Assembly: GCF_018614655.1 (NCBI RefSeq)
Contig: NZ_JAGGOG010000014.1
Coordinates: 310,001 to 374,000 of the forward strand
Reading direction: 5' to 3'
Length of the DNA: 64,000 nt
Origin: Pseudomonas fluorescens
GTDB lineage: Bacteria > Pseudomonadota > Gammaproteobacteria > Pseudomonadales > Pseudomonadaceae
Part shown: in pieces, positions 36,050 to 44,775 of the stretch
Numbering within the stretch: the stretch's first letter is position 1
Layout: every line of letters starts with the position of its first letter
Translations under genes and position numbers: made by a program
Notes under the pieces: model-generated
The model's input: only the letters and a program-made list of their open reading frames with translations
What the model was told of the DNA's origin: nothing
Database searches by the model: none

Positions 36050-38425
36050 CTACGCTGGCGCTTGACCTTCCGCCAGGAAGAACCAGGTTTCCAGCACGGA
36101 ATCAGGGTTCAGCGAGACGCTTTCGATGCCCTGTTCCATCAGCCATTTGGCCAGGTCCGGGTGATCGGAAGGGCCTTGGCCACAGATACCGATGTACTTG
36201 CCGGCCTTGTTGCAAGCCTGAATGGCATTGGCCAGCAGCTTCTTGACCGCAGGATTACGCTCGTCGAACAGATGGGCGATGATCCCCGAGTCGCGGTCCA
36301 GGCCCAGGGTCAGTTGGGTCAGGTCGTTGGAGCCGATGGAGAAGCCGTCGAAGAACTCCAGGAACTCTTCGGCCAGGATCGCGTTGGACGGCAGTTCGCA
36401 CATCATGATGACGCGCAGACCGTTCTCGCCACGGGACAGACCGTTTTCGGCCAGCAGGTCAACGACCTGGCTTGCCTCGCCCAAGGTGCGTACGAACGGC
36501 ACCATGATTTCGACGTTGGTCAGGCCCATCTCGTTGCGCACGCGCTTGAGGGCACGGCATTCCAGCTCGAAGCAGTCACGGAAGGCTTCGCTGATGTAAC
36601 GCGAGGCACCACGGAAGCCCAGCATCGGGTTTTCTTCTTCCGGCTCGTAGAGTTTGCCGCCGATCAGGTTGGCGTATTCGTTGGACTTGAAGTCCGACAG
36701 GCGCACGATGACTTTTTTCGGGTAGAACGCTGCCGCCAGGGTACTGATGCCTTCCACCAGCTTCTCGACGTAGAAGCCCACCGGGTCGTTGTAGCCGGCG
36801 ATGCGCTTGTCGACGCTTTCCTTGATATCCAGCGGCAGGCCGTCGTAGTTCAACAGCGCCTTGGGGTGCACGCCGATCATCCGGTTGATGATGAACTCCA
36901 GGCGGGCCAAGCCCACGCCAGCGTTCGGCAACTGGGCGAAGTCGAAGGCGCGGTCAGGGTTACCGACGTTCATCATGATCTTGAACGGCAGGTCCGGCAT
37001 GGCGTCGATGGAGTTTTGCTTGATGTCGAAGCCCAGCTCACCTTCAAAGATAAAACCGGTGTCGCCTTCGGCGCAGGAAACGGTCACGCCCTGGCCGTCT
37101 TTCAACAACTGGGTGGCGTTGCCGCAACCGACCACAGCAGGAATCCCCAACTCGCGCGCAATGATTGCCGCGTGGCAGGTACGCCCGCCACGGTTGGTGA
37201 CGATGGCGCTAGCGCGCTTCATGACCGGTTCCCAATCCGGGTCAGTCATGTCGGAGACCAGCACGTCACCTGGCTGAACCTTGTCCATCTCGGACACGTC
37301 CTTGATGATCCGCACCTTGCCAGCGCCGATGCGCTGGCCGATGGCACGGCCTTCCACCAGCACGGTGCCGGTTTCCTTCAACAGGTAACGTTCCATGACA
37401 TTGGCCGAAGTGCGGCTCTTCACGGTTTCAGGGCGGGCCTGAACGATGTACAGCTTGCCGTCGTCGCCGTCTTTGGCCCATTCGATGTCCATCGGGCACT
37501 TGTAGTGCTTCTCGATGATCATCGCTTGTTTGGCCAGTTCGCTGACTTCAGCGTCTGACAGGCAGAAACGCGCGCGTTCAGCCTTGTCGACATCAACGGT
37601 TTTCACCGAACGACCGGCCTTGGCCTCGTCGCCGTAGATCATCTTGATGGCCTTGCTGCCCAGGTTGCGGCGCAGGATAGCCGGACGGCCGGCCTCAAGG
37701 GTGTGCTTGTGGACGTAGAATTCGTCTGGGTTGACCGCGCCTTGTACGACGGTTTCCCCGAGACCGTAGGCGCCAGTGATGAACACCACGTCACGGAAGC
37801 CCGATTCGGTGTCCAGGGTGAACATGACGCCGGCGGTACCCGTTTCCGAACGCACCATACGCTGCACACCGGCAGACAGGGCCACCAGCTTGTGGTCGAA
37901 ACCCTGGTGTACACGGTAGGAAATGGCACGGTCATTAAAGAGGGAGGCAAACACTTCCTTGGCCGCGCGGATGACGTTTTCCACACCGCGAATGTTCAGG
38001 AAGGTCTCTTGCTGGCCGGCAAATGAGGCGTCTGGCAGGTCTTCGGCGGTAGCCGAGGAACGCACGGCGACAGCCATGTCCGGGTTACCGGCCGACAGCG
38101 TGGCGAACGCGGTGCGGATCTCGGCATTGAGCTTCTCAGGGAACTCGGCTTCCATGATCCATTGACGGATCTGGGCGCCAGTCCTGGCCAGGGCATTGAC
38201 GTCATCGACGTCCAGCGCATCGAGGGCCGCGTGAATCTGATCGTTGAGGCCGCTCAACTCGAGGAAATCACGGTAAGCCTGGGCCGTAGTGGCGAAGCCA
38301 CCGGGCACCGAGACACCTGCGCCCGCAAGATTACTGATCATCTCGCCCAGGGATGCGTTCTTGCCCCCCACATGCTCTACATCATGGACGCCGAGCTTAT
38401 CGAGGGAAACTACGTACTCTACCAA
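36050..38425 (-). CDS. ppsA: Phosphoenolpyruvate synthase
   Basis: 791-residue gluconeogenic enzyme converting pyruvate + ATP to PEP + AMP + Pi. N-terminal ATP-binding domain ([32 protein letters not shown]), central swivelling phosphohistidine domain ([15 protein letters not shown]), C-terminal PEP/pyruvate barrel ([34 protein letters not shown]). Divergent from ppsR, whose product inactivates or reactivates it by Thr phosphorylation in the swivel region; the SNRGGRT-type Thr-His arrangement needed for that is present (NRGGRTCHA). Confidence 0.97.
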   Translation of the reverse strand: MVEYVVSLDKLGVHDVEHVGGKNASLGEMISNLAGAGVSVPGGFATTAQAYRDFLELSGLNDQIHAALDALDVDDVNALARTGAQIRQWIMEAEFPEKLNAEIRTAFATLSAGNPDMAVAVRSSATAEDLPDASFAGQQETFLNIRGVENVIRAAKEVFASLFNDRAISYRVHQGFDHKLVALSAGVQRMVRSETGTAGVMFTLDTESGFRDVVFITGAYGLGETVVQGAVNPDEFYVHKHTLEAGRPAILRRNLGSKAIKMIYGDEAKAGRSVKTVDVDKAERARFCLSDAEVSELAKQAMIIEKHYKCPMDIEWAKDGDDGKLYIVQARPETVKSRTSANVMERYLLKETGTVLVEGRAIGQRIGAGKVRIIKDVSEMDKVQPGDVLVSDMTDPDWEPVMKRASAIVTNRGGRTCHAAIIARELGIPAVVGCGNATQLLKDGQGVTVSCAEGDTGFIFEGELGFDIKQNSIDAMPDLPFKIMMNVGNPDRAFDFAQLPNAGVGLARLEFIINRMIGVHPKALLNYDGLPLDIKESVDKRIAGYNDPVGFYVEKLVEGISTLAAAFYPKKVIVRLSDFKSNEYANLIGGKLYEPEEENPMLGFRGASRYISEAFRDCFELECRALKRVRNEMGLTNVEIMVPFVRTLGEASQVVDLLAENGLSRGENGLRVIMMCELPSNAILAEEFLEFFDGFSIGSNDLTQLTLGLDRDSGIIAHLFDERNPAVKKLLANAIQACNKAGKYIGICGQGPSDHPDLAKWLMEQGIESVSLNPDSVLETWFFLAEGQAPA

Positions 38426-38603
38426 GGTGATCTCTCCACTAACTATGTTGGAAAAGCTCAGGACGCTGGCCGCTCATTAGGAGCAAACACCTGCGCTTGT
38501 GGCCTGGACCTGGAAAATAAGTGAGAATGCGGCCCACTGCGGGACGGCAAAATCGCGCCTATCATATCCAAGATTCGTCATCAGCTTAAGGCCCAAGGCT
38601 CAA

Positions 38604-39422
38604 ATGAAACGATCTGCTTTCTTTATCTCCGATGGCACCGGCATTACTGCCGAAACCCTGGGTCAAAGCCTGTTGGCGCAGTTCGAAAACATTACCTTCA
38701 GCAAATTCACGCGACCCTATATCGATAGCGTGGATAAAGCGCGAGCCATGGTACAACAAATCAATCTGGCCGCCGAAAAAGACGGTTTTCGTCCGATCAT
38801 TTTCGACACCATCGTCAATCAGGACATTCGTGAGATCCTCGCAACTTCGAATGGTTTCATGATCGACATCTTCTCTACCTTCCTGGCGCCCCTGGAACAG
38901 GAGTTGAGTGAACATTCCTCCTACTCGGTAGGCAAGTCCCATTCCATTGGTCACAACTCCAACTATATGGAGCGGATCGAGGCGGTGAACTTCGCCCTGG
39001 ACAATGACGACGGTGCCCGCACCCACTACTACGACAAGGCCGACCTGATCCTGGTCGGTGTGTCCCGCTGCGGCAAGACCCCGACCTGCCTTTATATGGC
39101 CATGCAATTCGGCATTCGCGCGGCCAACTACCCGCTGACCGAAGACGACATGGAGCACCTGACGCTGCCGGCCGCCCTGCGCGCCCACCAGCACAAGCTG
39201 TTCGGTCTGACTATCGACCCGGACCGCCTCACCGCCATTCGCAACGAACGCAAACCCAACAGCCGCTACTCCAGCTATGCCCAGTGTGAGTTTGAAGTGC
39301 GGGAAGTGGAAAATCTGTTCCGTCGCGAGAATATTGCGCACATCAATTCCACGCATTTCTCAGTGGAAGAGATTTCGGCGAAGATTCTGGTGGAGAAAGG
39401 TGTCGAGCGGCGCTTCAAGTAA
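38604..39422 (+). CDS. ppsR: PEP synthase regulatory kinase/pyrophosphorylase (PSRP)
   Basis: 272-residue DUF299 enzyme that phosphorylates PpsA with ADP and removes the phosphate with Pi. ATG 38604 ([18 protein letters not shown]) fits the family; the frame upstream to 38499 is intergenic. The P-loop-like motif [10 protein letters not shown] (about residue 152) and the opening [10 protein letters not shown] are diagnostic. It diverges from ppsA over 178 bases. Confidence 0.95.
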   Translation: MKRSAFFISDGTGITAETLGQSLLAQFENITFSKFTRPYIDSVDKARAMVQQINLAAEKDGFRPIIFDTIVNQDIREILATSNGFMIDIFSTFLAPLEQELSEHSSYSVGKSHSIGHNSNYMERIEAVNFALDNDDGARTHYYDKADLILVGVSRCGKTPTCLYMAMQFGIRAANYPLTEDDMEHLTLPAALRAHQHKLFGLTIDPDRLTAIRNERKPNSRYSSYAQCEFEVREVENLFRRENIAHINSTHFSVEEISAKILVEKGVERRFK

Positions 39423-39430
39423 CCCTGTGC

Positions 39431-39451
39431 CGAGGGGGCTTGTCCCCCTCG
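39431..39451. repeat. Short palindrome CGAGGGGG-CTTGT-CCCCCTCG
   Basis: Perfect 8-bp stem just after the ppsR stop, between convergent ppsR and the MocR gene. It matches a REP class common in fluorescent pseudomonads and could also act as a transcription end, though there is no T run. Confidence 0.75.
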
Positions 39452-39481
39452 CCACAACAGCACTATCGCTACCGGATTTTC

Positions 39482-40909
39482 TCAAAGGCAAAAGCGCCCC
39501 CCGCCCTGCCCCAACGCCGTCGCCAAGGCATCAAACCCCTCCCGCAACAACTGATCATCCCCGGACGTATTGCAGATACTCGCCCGAATAAACTGCGGCA
39601 CTGCGGTTTGCCCGACGGCAAACGCCTCCGCCGTCGCAATCAGATAATTGTTCTGCTTGAGTTCGGCCTCGATTTCCGACGCCCGCCAAGGTTCCGGGAC
39701 TTCGATCCAGAAATGCGGGCTATTGAGGTGAGTGCGATATTCAAGGCCGGCCAGCAGGCCTTCGACCAGCGCCTTGCGCCGGCTGATCTCGTTGATTTGC
39801 TGGTGCAACAAATACTCCGCCGTGCCGTTTTCGATCCATTGGGTGGCCAGTTCCAGGGTCACCGGCGTCGCCATCCAGCAGGTAGAGCGCAAGGCTGCAG
39901 AGATACGGCTGACCAGCGCTGGCGGCGCATGCACATAACCCACGCGCAAGCCTGCCGACACTGCCTTGCTCAGGCTGCTGATCAGAATCGTGCGTTCAGG
40001 GGCGAAATGACTCAGCGGTGGCGGCCGGTCTTCCACCAATACGCCGTGAGCCTCGTCTTCGAGGATCAGCAAGTTGTGTTCCCGGCAGACCTTGACCAAC
40101 GCCTCACGCCGGGCGACCGACAGCACCGCCGTCGTCGGATTCTGGATCGTCGGTGTGCAGTACAACGCCGATACCCGGTGATTACGGCAGACCTCATCCA
40201 CCGCACTCGGCAACAGCCCTTCTTCATCCATCTCCAGGCCGATCAAGCGTATGCCGAGCATGCGCGCCGCGGTGATCAACCCCGGGTAGGTCAATTGCTC
40301 CGTCACCACGGTGTCCCCGGCCCGCAACAGCGCCATCATGGCGCACAACAGTCCGTGTTGGCCGCCATTCACGCAAATCACCTGTTCGGGAATCGGATAG
40401 AAGTCGCGCTGGGTCAGCCACTGGGCGCCGGCAGCGCGGTAACGGGGCAAACCGGCATCCGGGGTATACGCGCTGATGTCCTGCAGGAACTTGGCGTTAT
40501 TGGCCAGGGTTTGAAAGCTCTGTGCCAGGAATGTCGTCTCTTGCCCCGGAATGTGCATGTTGCGGCTCATGTCGAAGTACTGCCGCGGCTCCTCGCTGAA
40601 GTTACGGAAACCCTCATCCCGTTGGCGCTCCATCCCACGCTTGCGCACGAAAGTGCCGTCGCCGACCCGCGCCACCACCAACCCCAGGCGTTCCAGTTCA
40701 CCATAGGCCCGACTGATGGTGCCGATGGTGACGCCCAGATTGTCGGAAAGCACCCGATGGGGCGGCAGTTTTCGTCCCGGTTCAATCAAGCCTTCAAGGA
40801 TGCCCCGCTCCATGACATCGGACAGGCGTTTGTACTTGACGCCCTGACCGCTGGACAGCCCCTCACGCATAATTGACACCATGTCAATATTTGTTTTGAC
40901 AGTCATCAT
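39482..40909 (-). CDS. MocR/PdxR-type regulator (GntR winged helix fused to PLP aminotransferase domain)
   Basis: 475 residues: winged helix (about 22-92; VTIGTISRAYGELERLGLV) plus a fold-type-I aminotransferase domain (about 110-475). PLP contacts are intact: Lys in SSLSKAVSAGLRVG (K315), Asp in LILEDEAHG (D285), Asn in TPTIQNPTT (N257), so it should bind PLP as effector-sensing cofactor. It is divergent from the EamA-JAMM/E1-CysK-SAT-AlaX operon and is probably its regulator, with an amino acid or PLP-reactive compound as signal. Start ATG 40909 is first of several candidates (ATG 40906, 40882, 40870). An inverted repeat at 40872-40888 would lie upstream if 40870 is used. Confidence 0.9.
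   Translation of the reverse strand: MMTVKTNIDMVSIMREGLSSGQGVKYKRLSDVMERGILEGLIEPGRKLPPHRVLSDNLGVTIGTISRAYGELERLGLVVARVGDGTFVRKRGMERQRDEGFRNFSEEPRQYFDMSRNMHIPGQETTFLAQSFQTLANNAKFLQDISAYTPDAGLPRYRAAGAQWLTQRDFYPIPEQVICVNGGQHGLLCAMMALLRAGDTVVTEQLTYPGLITAARMLGIRLIGLEMDEEGLLPSAVDEVCRNHRVSALYCTPTIQNPTTAVLSVARREALVKVCREHNLLILEDEAHGVLVEDRPPPLSHFAPERTILISSLSKAVSAGLRVGYVHAPPALVSRISAALRSTCWMATPVTLELATQWIENGTAEYLLHQQINEISRRKALVEGLLAGLEYRTHLNSPHFWIEVPEPWRASEIEAELKQNNYLIATAEAFAVGQTAVPQFIRASICNTSGDDQLLREGFDALATALGQGGGRFCL
40872..40888. promoter_or_regulatory. Inverted repeat ATTGACA-CCA-TGTCAAT at the 5' end of the MocR gene
   Basis: Perfect 7-bp inverted repeat, with a further TTTTGACA at 40893-40900. It sits either in the first codons of the MocR gene or, if translation starts at ATG 40870, in its leader. 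It is the best candidate operator for the MocR protein in the divergent region. Confidence 0.5.
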
Positions 40910-40999
40910 TCGCCCAAATAGTGTGCTTTAACGGGTTCAATCACCGGATTAAGGATCTCAATATAGAGGTCAATTCCGTATCAGGGAAGCAAAGTCACG

Positions 41000-41950
41000 A
41001 TGCCAATGTCCGCCGTCTTAGAAAACACTGAAAAAACAAAAACACGCAAGCAGTGGCTGGCCGGCCTGATCACCAGTGTGATGTTTCTGATTGTCTGCCT
41101 GAGCTGGGGAACCACTTGGCTGGGGATCAAGATTGCGGTGGAAAGTGTGCCGCCGCTGACCTCGGCAGGCCTGCGCTTCCTGATCGCCTTCCCGCTGTTC
41201 CTGTGTTTCGCGATGGTGCGCCGCGAGCCGATCCTGTTCCCGCGTGAGAGTCGCTGGTTCTTTGTGTTCGTGACCCTTTCCTACTTCAGTGTTCCCTATT
41301 ACCTGCTCAATTATGGCGAGATGCATGTCTCGTCCGGCCTCACCGCCCTGCTGTTCAGTTGCATGCCGGTGTTTATCCTGATTTTTTCCGCGCTGTTTTT
41401 GCGTGAACGCATCTACTTTTCCCAGGTGGTCGGTATCAGCATCGGTTTCGGTAGCCTCTACATGATCATCAAGAGCCAGGGCCTGCACCTGGACCATGCC
41501 GAGTTCTTCGGGGTATTGGCAATTCTCACCGCGGCGATCATGCATGCCTTGTGCTATGTCATCACCAAACAAAAAGGCAGCGCCATCAGCGTCATTACCT
41601 ACAACACCCTGCCCATTGGCATCGCCGGTTTAATGCTGTTTCTCGCCGGGCTGTGGTTTGAAACCCCAACCTTCGAAGACATCACCTTGCGCTCCTGGAG
41701 CGCCCTGTTCTACCTGGGGCTGGTAGCGTCGGTCGGCGGGTTTATTGTGTATTTCATGCTGCTCAAGCGCCTGAGCCCGATCATCCTGTCTTTTGTCTTT
41801 ATCATTTTCCCGGTGTTCGCCGTGATCATCGGCGCCTGGTACGAAGGCGTGGAAATTTCCAAGGACCTGATGCTCTACTCGGCAATCCTGCTGGCCGGCT
41901 TTGCGATCACCAAGCTGCCTATCGAAAAGCTTTTGGCCAAGAAAAACTGA
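41000..41950 (+). CDS. EamA/DMT-superfamily transporter
   Basis: 316-residue membrane protein with ten predicted helices in two EamA repeats (first containing LSWGTTWLGIKIAVESVPP, second LTAAIMHALCYVITKQKG). EamA proteins commonly export amino acids and metabolites, including cysteine pathway compounds (for example YdeD/EamA in E. coli). ATG 41000 follows GGGAAGC. Only one base separates its stop from the JAMM/E1 gene, so it is the first gene of that operon and may export its product. Confidence 0.88.
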   Translation: MPMSAVLENTEKTKTRKQWLAGLITSVMFLIVCLSWGTTWLGIKIAVESVPPLTSAGLRFLIAFPLFLCFAMVRREPILFPRESRWFFVFVTLSYFSVPYYLLNYGEMHVSSGLTALLFSCMPVFILIFSALFLRERIYFSQVVGISIGFGSLYMIIKSQGLHLDHAEFFGVLAILTAAIMHALCYVITKQKGSAISVITYNTLPIGIAGLMLFLAGLWFETPTFEDITLRSWSALFYLGLVASVGGFIVYFMLLKRLSPIILSFVFIIFPVFAVIIGAWYEGVEISKDLMLYSAILLAGFAITKLPIEKLLAKKN

Positions 41951-41951
41951 C

Positions 41952-43814
41952 ATGAACGCCCTTACCCCTTCCGCCCTGGACCAGATTTACGCCCACGCGA
42001 GCCGCACCTACCCCGAAGAGTGCTGCGGCTTCGTCTTCGCGGATGGCAACGTGTACCTGGGCAGCAATATCCAGAATGAATTGCACCGCAAGAATCCCGA
42101 AATGTACCCACGCAGCGCAGCCAACGGTTACACCTTCGCGGTGGCCGATACGGTGATGATGAACAAGGCTTTTCGCAGTGATAACCCGGTGGTGGTGATC
42201 TACCACTCCCATCCTGACGTCGGTGCCTATTTCAGCGACGAGGACCAGGAAAAAGCCTTGTTCATGGGCGAACCCATCTACCCCGTCAGCTACCTGGTGG
42301 TGGATGTTCGTCAGGGCAAGGCCCAAGGTTCAAAGCTGTTTGCCTGGGATGGCAGCCGCTTTGCCCGCAAACCCTTCAACGACCTACAAATGGAGTTGTG
42401 CATGAACGCTGTCTCTTTCCCCGACATCCTGGTCCGTGTGGCCAAGCTGCCCGAATCGACCCTTGAGGGTGCCGGATCGACATTGCGCGAAGTCATTGAA
42501 AACCTCTGCGACAGCTACCCGCAATTGCGTACGCACCTGTTCCACGAGAAAAACAACCAACTCAAGGAACACTTCCTGTTTACCGCCGAGGAAGAGCTGA
42601 TTGAGGCCGATGAACCGTTGCCCAAGTCGGCAAAAATTGAAGTCCTGCTCGCCACCTCCGGCGGCATGGACGTCGACCAACTGAGCAATGAGGAAGTGCA
42701 GCGCTACGTGCGCCACATCACCCTTCCCGGCGTCGGCCGCGAAGGCCAACTAAACCTGAAGAAGGCCAAGGTGCTGATCATCGGTACCGGCGGCCTCGGC
42801 TCGCCCATCAGCCTCTACATGGCGGCAGCCGGTATCGGCACCCTGGGACTGGTGGACTTTGATGTGGTGGAAAGCAGCAACCTGCAACGCCAGATCGTCC
42901 ACGGCAACAGCACCCTGGGCATGCCCAAGGTCGAGTCTGCCAAACAGCGCCTGCAAGACCTGAACAGCCACATCCAGATCAATGCCCACAACACCGCCTT
43001 GAATGCAGACAACGCGCTGGAACTGGTGGGCGCCTATGACCTGGTGATCGACGGCACCGACAACTTTGAAACCCGCTACCTGGTCAACGATGCCTGCGTG
43101 CAACTGGGTAAACCCCTGGTGTACGGCGCCATCTACCGTTTCGACGGCCAGATCAGCGTCCTCAACTACAAAGGCGGCCCATGTTATCGCTGCCTGTTTC
43201 CTCAGGCACCACCGGCAGAACTGGCCCCCAATTGCAGTTCCGGCGGTGTGATCGGCGTGCTGCCGGGCGTGATCGGGATGATCCAGGCCACCGAGGCGAT
43301 CAAGCTGCTGATCGGGATTGGCGAACCTTTGTCAGGCCGGTTGATGCGCTTCGATGCCCTGGCGATGAAGTTCAGCGAAATCCGCTTCAAGCGTCGTGCC
43401 GACTGCCCGTGCTGCTCCGAACTGCGCCGCAATGAACAGCCTGCCGCCGCCGTGTGTGCTGACGCGGTTGTCACCGCCCCGGCCCTGGCCGAAGAGCGCT
43501 ACATCAAGCCGCGTGTTCTCAAGCAACTCCTCGAACAACACAGAAGCGCCGACATCCTGTTGGATGTGCGGGACGCCAGCGAACTGGAAGTCTGCAAGCT
43601 GCCCGGCGTGCTGCACATTCCCCTGGCCGAACTCGACGGGCAACTCCACAGCCTGAGCCGGGACAACACCCATTACCTGATCTGCTACGCCGGGACCAGG
43701 GCCGAACAGGCCGCCAGCACCTTGCTGGCAGCCGGTTTCGCCAACACCAAAGTACTGCAAGGAGGCATGAAACACTGGGTTAGCGACGTTGAACCCGACA
43801 TGCCTTTGTACTGA
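41952..43814 (+). CDS. JAMM peptidase - beta-grasp (ubiquitin-like) - E1/MoeB - rhodanese fusion
   Basis: 620-residue four-part protein from ATG 41952. (1) Residues 1-135: Mec/JAMM metallopeptidase with E23 (PEECCG), HSHP at 85-88, S95 and D98, i.e. the full zinc site. (2) ~152-238: a MoaD/ThiS/CysO-sized region (LVRVAKLPESTLEGAGSTLR onward) ending in TSGG (235-238). (3) ~239-490: MoeB/ThiF E1-like adenylyltransferase with GTGGLGSP (278-285), NLQRQ (310-314), zinc pairs CYRC (411-414) and CPCC (485-488). (4) ~515-620: rhodanese with active loop CYAGTR (C578). Carrier, activator, sulfur donor and isopeptidase are thus on one chain. By analogy with CysO/MoeZ/Mec of actinobacteria it should form a thiocarboxylate and release a carrier-bound amino acid. 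An internal ATG with GGAG occurs at 42402. Confidence 0.88.
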   Translation: MNALTPSALDQIYAHASRTYPEECCGFVFADGNVYLGSNIQNELHRKNPEMYPRSAANGYTFAVADTVMMNKAFRSDNPVVVIYHSHPDVGAYFSDEDQEKALFMGEPIYPVSYLVVDVRQGKAQGSKLFAWDGSRFARKPFNDLQMELCMNAVSFPDILVRVAKLPESTLEGAGSTLREVIENLCDSYPQLRTHLFHEKNNQLKEHFLFTAEEELIEADEPLPKSAKIEVLLATSGGMDVDQLSNEEVQRYVRHITLPGVGREGQLNLKKAKVLIIGTGGLGSPISLYMAAAGIGTLGLVDFDVVESSNLQRQIVHGNSTLGMPKVESAKQRLQDLNSHIQINAHNTALNADNALELVGAYDLVIDGTDNFETRYLVNDACVQLGKPLVYGAIYRFDGQISVLNYKGGPCYRCLFPQAPPAELAPNCSSGGVIGVLPGVIGMIQATEAIKLLIGIGEPLSGRLMRFDALAMKFSEIRFKRRADCPCCSELRRNEQPAAAVCADAVVTAPALAEERYIKPRVLKQLLEQHRSADILLDVRDASELEVCKLPGVLHIPLAELDGQLHSLSRDNTHYLICYAGTRAEQAASTLLAAGFANTKVLQGGMKHWVSDVEPDMPLY

Positions 43815-43823
43815 CTACCGGCC

Positions 43824-44753
43824 ATGGGTTCCTACTTGATGTTGCATAACTCGATACTCGACGCCATTGGCCAAACGCCCATCGTGCGCCTTGAACAATT
43901 TTCCGAAGACCTCGGCATCGAGGTCTTCGCCAAACTGGAGTCGCTGAACCCCGGTGGCAGCCACAAGGCGCGCATCGCCCTGGGCATGATCCTCGACGCC
44001 GAACGCCGGGGCGTGCTGATCCGTGGTTCCGGGCAAACCATCATCGAGCCCAGCGGTGGCAACACCGGCATCGGCCTGGTGATGGCCGGCAACGTGCTGG
44101 GCTACAAAGTGGTGCTGGTGATCCCGGACAACTACAGCCCTGAGAAGCAGAAGCTGCTGCGCCTGTACGGCGCCAAGGTGGTGCTGTCGGACAGCCGCCT
44201 GGGCAACAATTCCCACGGCGAAAAGTGCATGGAGCTACAGCTGGAAAACCCCAGCTTTGTAATGCTCAACCAACAGCGCAACGGCGCCAACCCGCAGACC
44301 CATCGTGACACCACCGCCCGGGAAATCATCCGCGCGTTTGGCGAGCGGCGGGTGGACTATTTCGTCAGCGGCATCGGCACCGGCGGCCACATCACCGGCA
44401 TTGGTGAAACCCTCAAGGCCACCTGGCCAGCCGTGCGCGTCATGGGTGTAGAGCCCGAGGAATGCGACCTGCTGAATGATCAACATGCGCCGCACCATAT
44501 CCAGGGCCTGTCCATCGGCTTGATCCCGAGCATCCTCAATCTGGCGGTGCTGGACGGCATGCTCAAAGTCTCCCGGGACGAATGCCTGGAGATGATGAAA
44601 CGCATCATGCGCACCGATGCCATCAGCCTCGGGTTGTCTTCAGCCGCCAATATGGTGGCCATTGCCAAGCTCGCACCGGAACTGCCCACCGAGACCGTCG
44701 TCCTGACCATGGTCTACGACAGTGCGGACAGCTATTTACCCTGTTTCGAATAA
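43824..44753 (+). CDS. Cysteine synthase-like PLP enzyme (CysK/CysM family)
   Basis: 309-residue fold-type-II PLP enzyme. The PLP lysine is K48 in NPGGSHKAR (most cysteine synthases have SVKDR), the substrate loop is EPSGGNTG and the phosphate loop SGIGTGGH. It should form an aminoacrylate from O-acetyl- or O-phosphoserine and add a sulfur nucleophile. In this operon the likely nucleophile is a protein thiocarboxylate on the JAMM-E1 fusion's carrier domain, as CysM uses CysO-COSH; that is inference. ATG 43824 lies 9 bases after the fusion gene; ATG 43839 (MLHNSILDAIG) is an alternative start and gives the more usual N-terminus. Neither has a strong ribosome site. Confidence 0.9.
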   Translation: MGSYLMLHNSILDAIGQTPIVRLEQFSEDLGIEVFAKLESLNPGGSHKARIALGMILDAERRGVLIRGSGQTIIEPSGGNTGIGLVMAGNVLGYKVVLVIPDNYSPEKQKLLRLYGAKVVLSDSRLGNNSHGEKCMELQLENPSFVMLNQQRNGANPQTHRDTTAREIIRAFGERRVDYFVSGIGTGGHITGIGETLKATWPAVRVMGVEPEECDLLNDQHAPHHIQGLSIGLIPSILNLAVLDGMLKVSRDECLEMMKRIMRTDAISLGLSSAANMVAIAKLAPELPTETVVLTMVYDSADSYLPCFE

Positions 44754-44775
44754 CGACAATTGCGGGGGTGCCTCC

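Noticed and set aside
36062..37558. Long plus-strand open frame (498 codons) opposite ppsA
   Set aside because: It is antisense to the well-supported ppsA gene, matches no family, and is a by-product of high-GC codon bias.
42666..42668. Independent start of the E1 part at Met239
   Set aside because: No ribosome site precedes this ATG (the upstream bases are ACCTCCGGCGGC), so a separate E1 by internal initiation here is unlikely.
41952..43814. Considered as an ordinary MoeB/ThiF gene or a thiamine/molybdopterin locus
   Set aside because: The fused JAMM and carrier domains, and neighbours of the cysteine-synthase and SAT types with no moa or thi genes, point to another role.
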